Shown: piece after piece, positions 62,585-64,000 of the stretch
How positions within the stretch are numbered: the stretch's first letter is position 1
How the letters are laid out: each line of letters begins with the position of its first letter
Assembly (NCBI GenBank): GCA_022578965.1
Contig: MU400636.1
Span: 1-64,000 of the forward strand
Length of the DNA: 64,000 nucleotides
Direction: 5' to 3'
Source: Xylaria sp. FL1777
Lineage: Eukaryota > Ascomycota > Sordariomycetes > Xylariales > Xylariaceae
Position numbers and translations under genes: made by a program
The notes under the pieces: generated by a model
Told to the model about the DNA's origin: nothing
The model's input: the letters and a program-made list of their open reading frames with translations, nothing else
The model's database searches: none

Positions 62585-63433
62585 TGGAGCACATGCGGGC
62601 CGCGGCACCCACAATGCGGTTATACTAACCTAGATAGGCAGTCTGCGTCCTCGACGAAGGTATACTGGGCTTGGCGTACCATGTGTGTGGGAATTTCCCC
62701 CCTTCAATATCAATTCCAACACCCGAACAGTAACCAGAACACGCATTCCTCTGTATCAGCCATTCGAGAAACCATCTCGATAAGACCATCATCCCAGGCT
62801 TCCTGCTTCAGGTCCCCCCCCGACGCCGTCCGATAACATTCGATCACCACCCCCCAAAAATACGCGCATCATCTTATGTATACCATCCTGGTGGATTGCT
62901 TCCTTGTGTCTTCGCACTCGTCGTCATCATCGTCGGCGCCGTCGTCATCACAGACTGGGACCTAAAACACCGCACTCGTGTGTCCCATGTGCATAGTAGA
63001 GCCACCCCAAGGCCTTGTTTTCTGTCGCCCGACGTGCAACACATGCGCGAGTCGCACAGGTAAGCATCTAGACGAGCAGGAGTGGATATGGCAGCGAAAG
63101 GGCCCATAATATTTTGTTCTCAGACGCCGGACACACAGCATTAGGGATGCCCTCCCTGTGCAGCAGCCCAAGCAGGTCGCCAGGTTGCTGCTTGGATGTC
63201 TTCCGGTAGGCGCTTTCTCTCTACACTCCGCGTCCGTACCAGATACCTGGTGCGAGAAGCATCAGGTATGTGCCGTGAGGGATGGGCAGCGCGCCACCAC
63301 CGAGAGTGAGGGTGTGCATGGGTGGTTTCGCCGCTCTTCAAATGAAAACAGCCTCACACACCACAGAGCTGCATAAAGCGGCTTCCAGATGACTAGACTC
63401 CGCTCCCTTACCAAATGCCGTGCCTAGACTCGA

Positions 63434-63465
63434 GTTCTGCTGTTCTGCTGTTCTGCTGTTCTGTC
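63434..63465. repeat. 8-bp tandem repeat (TTCTGCTG units)
   Basis: Three to four consecutive copies of TTCTGCTG lie in non-coding DNA near the right end of the window. Confidence 0.8.
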
Positions 63466-64000
63466 TGAAACCCCTTATATTTCTGCCACCCCTAAACAGC
63501 TCTTGTTCCTTTCTGGGCACCACAGCTATTGCGGATTCCGTACTGTATGCGAACCTAGAGCTATTACAGCTTTGTATTTACGCGTCAGCGTGTTCGTTGC
63601 GCGTGTTCGTCCTCATTCAAATGTTCTGGGTGGACTACTACGTGTCGTGCACATGGGCTTGTCGCAGAAACTGCAGCCTCCCAAGCAGGGGCTGGCCCTC
63701 CCAGCTGACAGACTGATCGTGGCCGATCGGGTTTTCATGGCCATGGGTTCTCCAGACAAGTTGCAATGGCAGGCATGTTATGCGAGAAATTACCAGGGCT
63801 CAACGGTTAAGCGGGATCGTCGCCAGCCACAATACAACCCTACAATGTATGAGTGCATCAAACATTTGCTAAGACACCTTCAGACTCCGGTATTCGTGAC
63901 ACTTTCGGCCAAGTTTCTAGGGATTGATTTTGGAAGAGGATTTCAGACGACAGAATTTACGCAACCTGAATGCTAACGTGAAGACCCGCACGGCAGGAAA

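Larger units (their letters stand above)
56562..64000. other. Right-hand gene-free region
   Basis: 7.4 kb with no gene I can support. Open frames reach 157 codons (63503-63976, +) but resemble no known family. A pyrimidine-rich stretch near 62140-62200 resembles a fungal promoter/leader, so a gene beginning here and running off the window is conceivable. Short tandem repeats occur at 62557-62584 and about 63434-63465. Confidence 0.5.

Noticed and set aside
63503..63976. 157-codon plus-strand frame near the right end
   Set aside because: No recognisable domain and no clear splice or promoter context. The length is within chance for this window, though a partial gene cannot be ruled out.

Overview
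The window looks like nuclear DNA of a filamentous ascomycete (Pezizomycotina, most likely Sordariomycetes). The reasons are: protein genes broken by short GT-AG introns (mostly 47-180 bp, often with a CTAAY-like branch site), fungus-restricted families (Zn2Cys6 regulator, Pga2, Loc1, MARVEL tetraspan, Htf1-like homeodomain), a secreted pectinase, and intergenic DNA rich in short TAGGTA/TACCTA words. The lineage call is inference from style. All exon models below were built by hand from reading frame, splice signals and protein continuity.

Layout. 1-4.8 kb: no recognisable gene. 5.3-7.5 kb (+): malic enzyme. 8.8-10.9 kb (+): secreted GH28 pectin hydrolase, six exons. 11.5-14.3 kb (-): large Ser/Arg-rich protein of unknown function with a Cys-rich C-terminal half. 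16.7-18.5 kb (-): LAT-type amino-acid permease. 19.3-19.8 kb (-): Pga2-like trafficking protein, divergent from 20.3-20.8 kb (+): CENP-S/MHF1 histone-fold protein. 21.9-22.9 kb (+): MARVEL-like tetraspan protein. 23.1-23.4 kb: a MITE-like element. 23.7-24.6 kb (-): imidazoleglycerol-phosphate dehydratase, divergent from 25.1-25.7 kb (+): Loc1. 28.2-29.9 kb (+): Ser/Thr-rich single-pass membrane protein. 33.0-36.1 kb (+): Zn2Cys6 regulator with two upstream ORFs in its presumed leader. 36.8-37.1 kb: a second MITE-like element. 37.8-40.6 kb (+): mitochondrial m-AAA protease subunit. 41.9-44.2 kb (+): Bor1-type anion transporter. 44.2-54.3 kb: a gene-poor block. 54.3-56.6 kb (-): homeodomain transcription factor. 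56.6-64 kb: no recognisable gene.

The genes are mostly housekeeping (carbon metabolism, histidine synthesis, ribosome assembly, mitochondrial proteolysis, chromosome maintenance) plus transport and regulation. I see no biosynthetic gene cluster, no CRISPR array, no rRNA and no convincing tRNA. The most distinctive items are two unrelated MITE-like elements with long terminal inverted repeats flanked by TA, an unrecognised 912-residue protein with three CPxC modules, a GH28 enzyme without the usual active-site His, and a 10 kb block containing minus-strand frames that might be an unrecognised or decayed gene.
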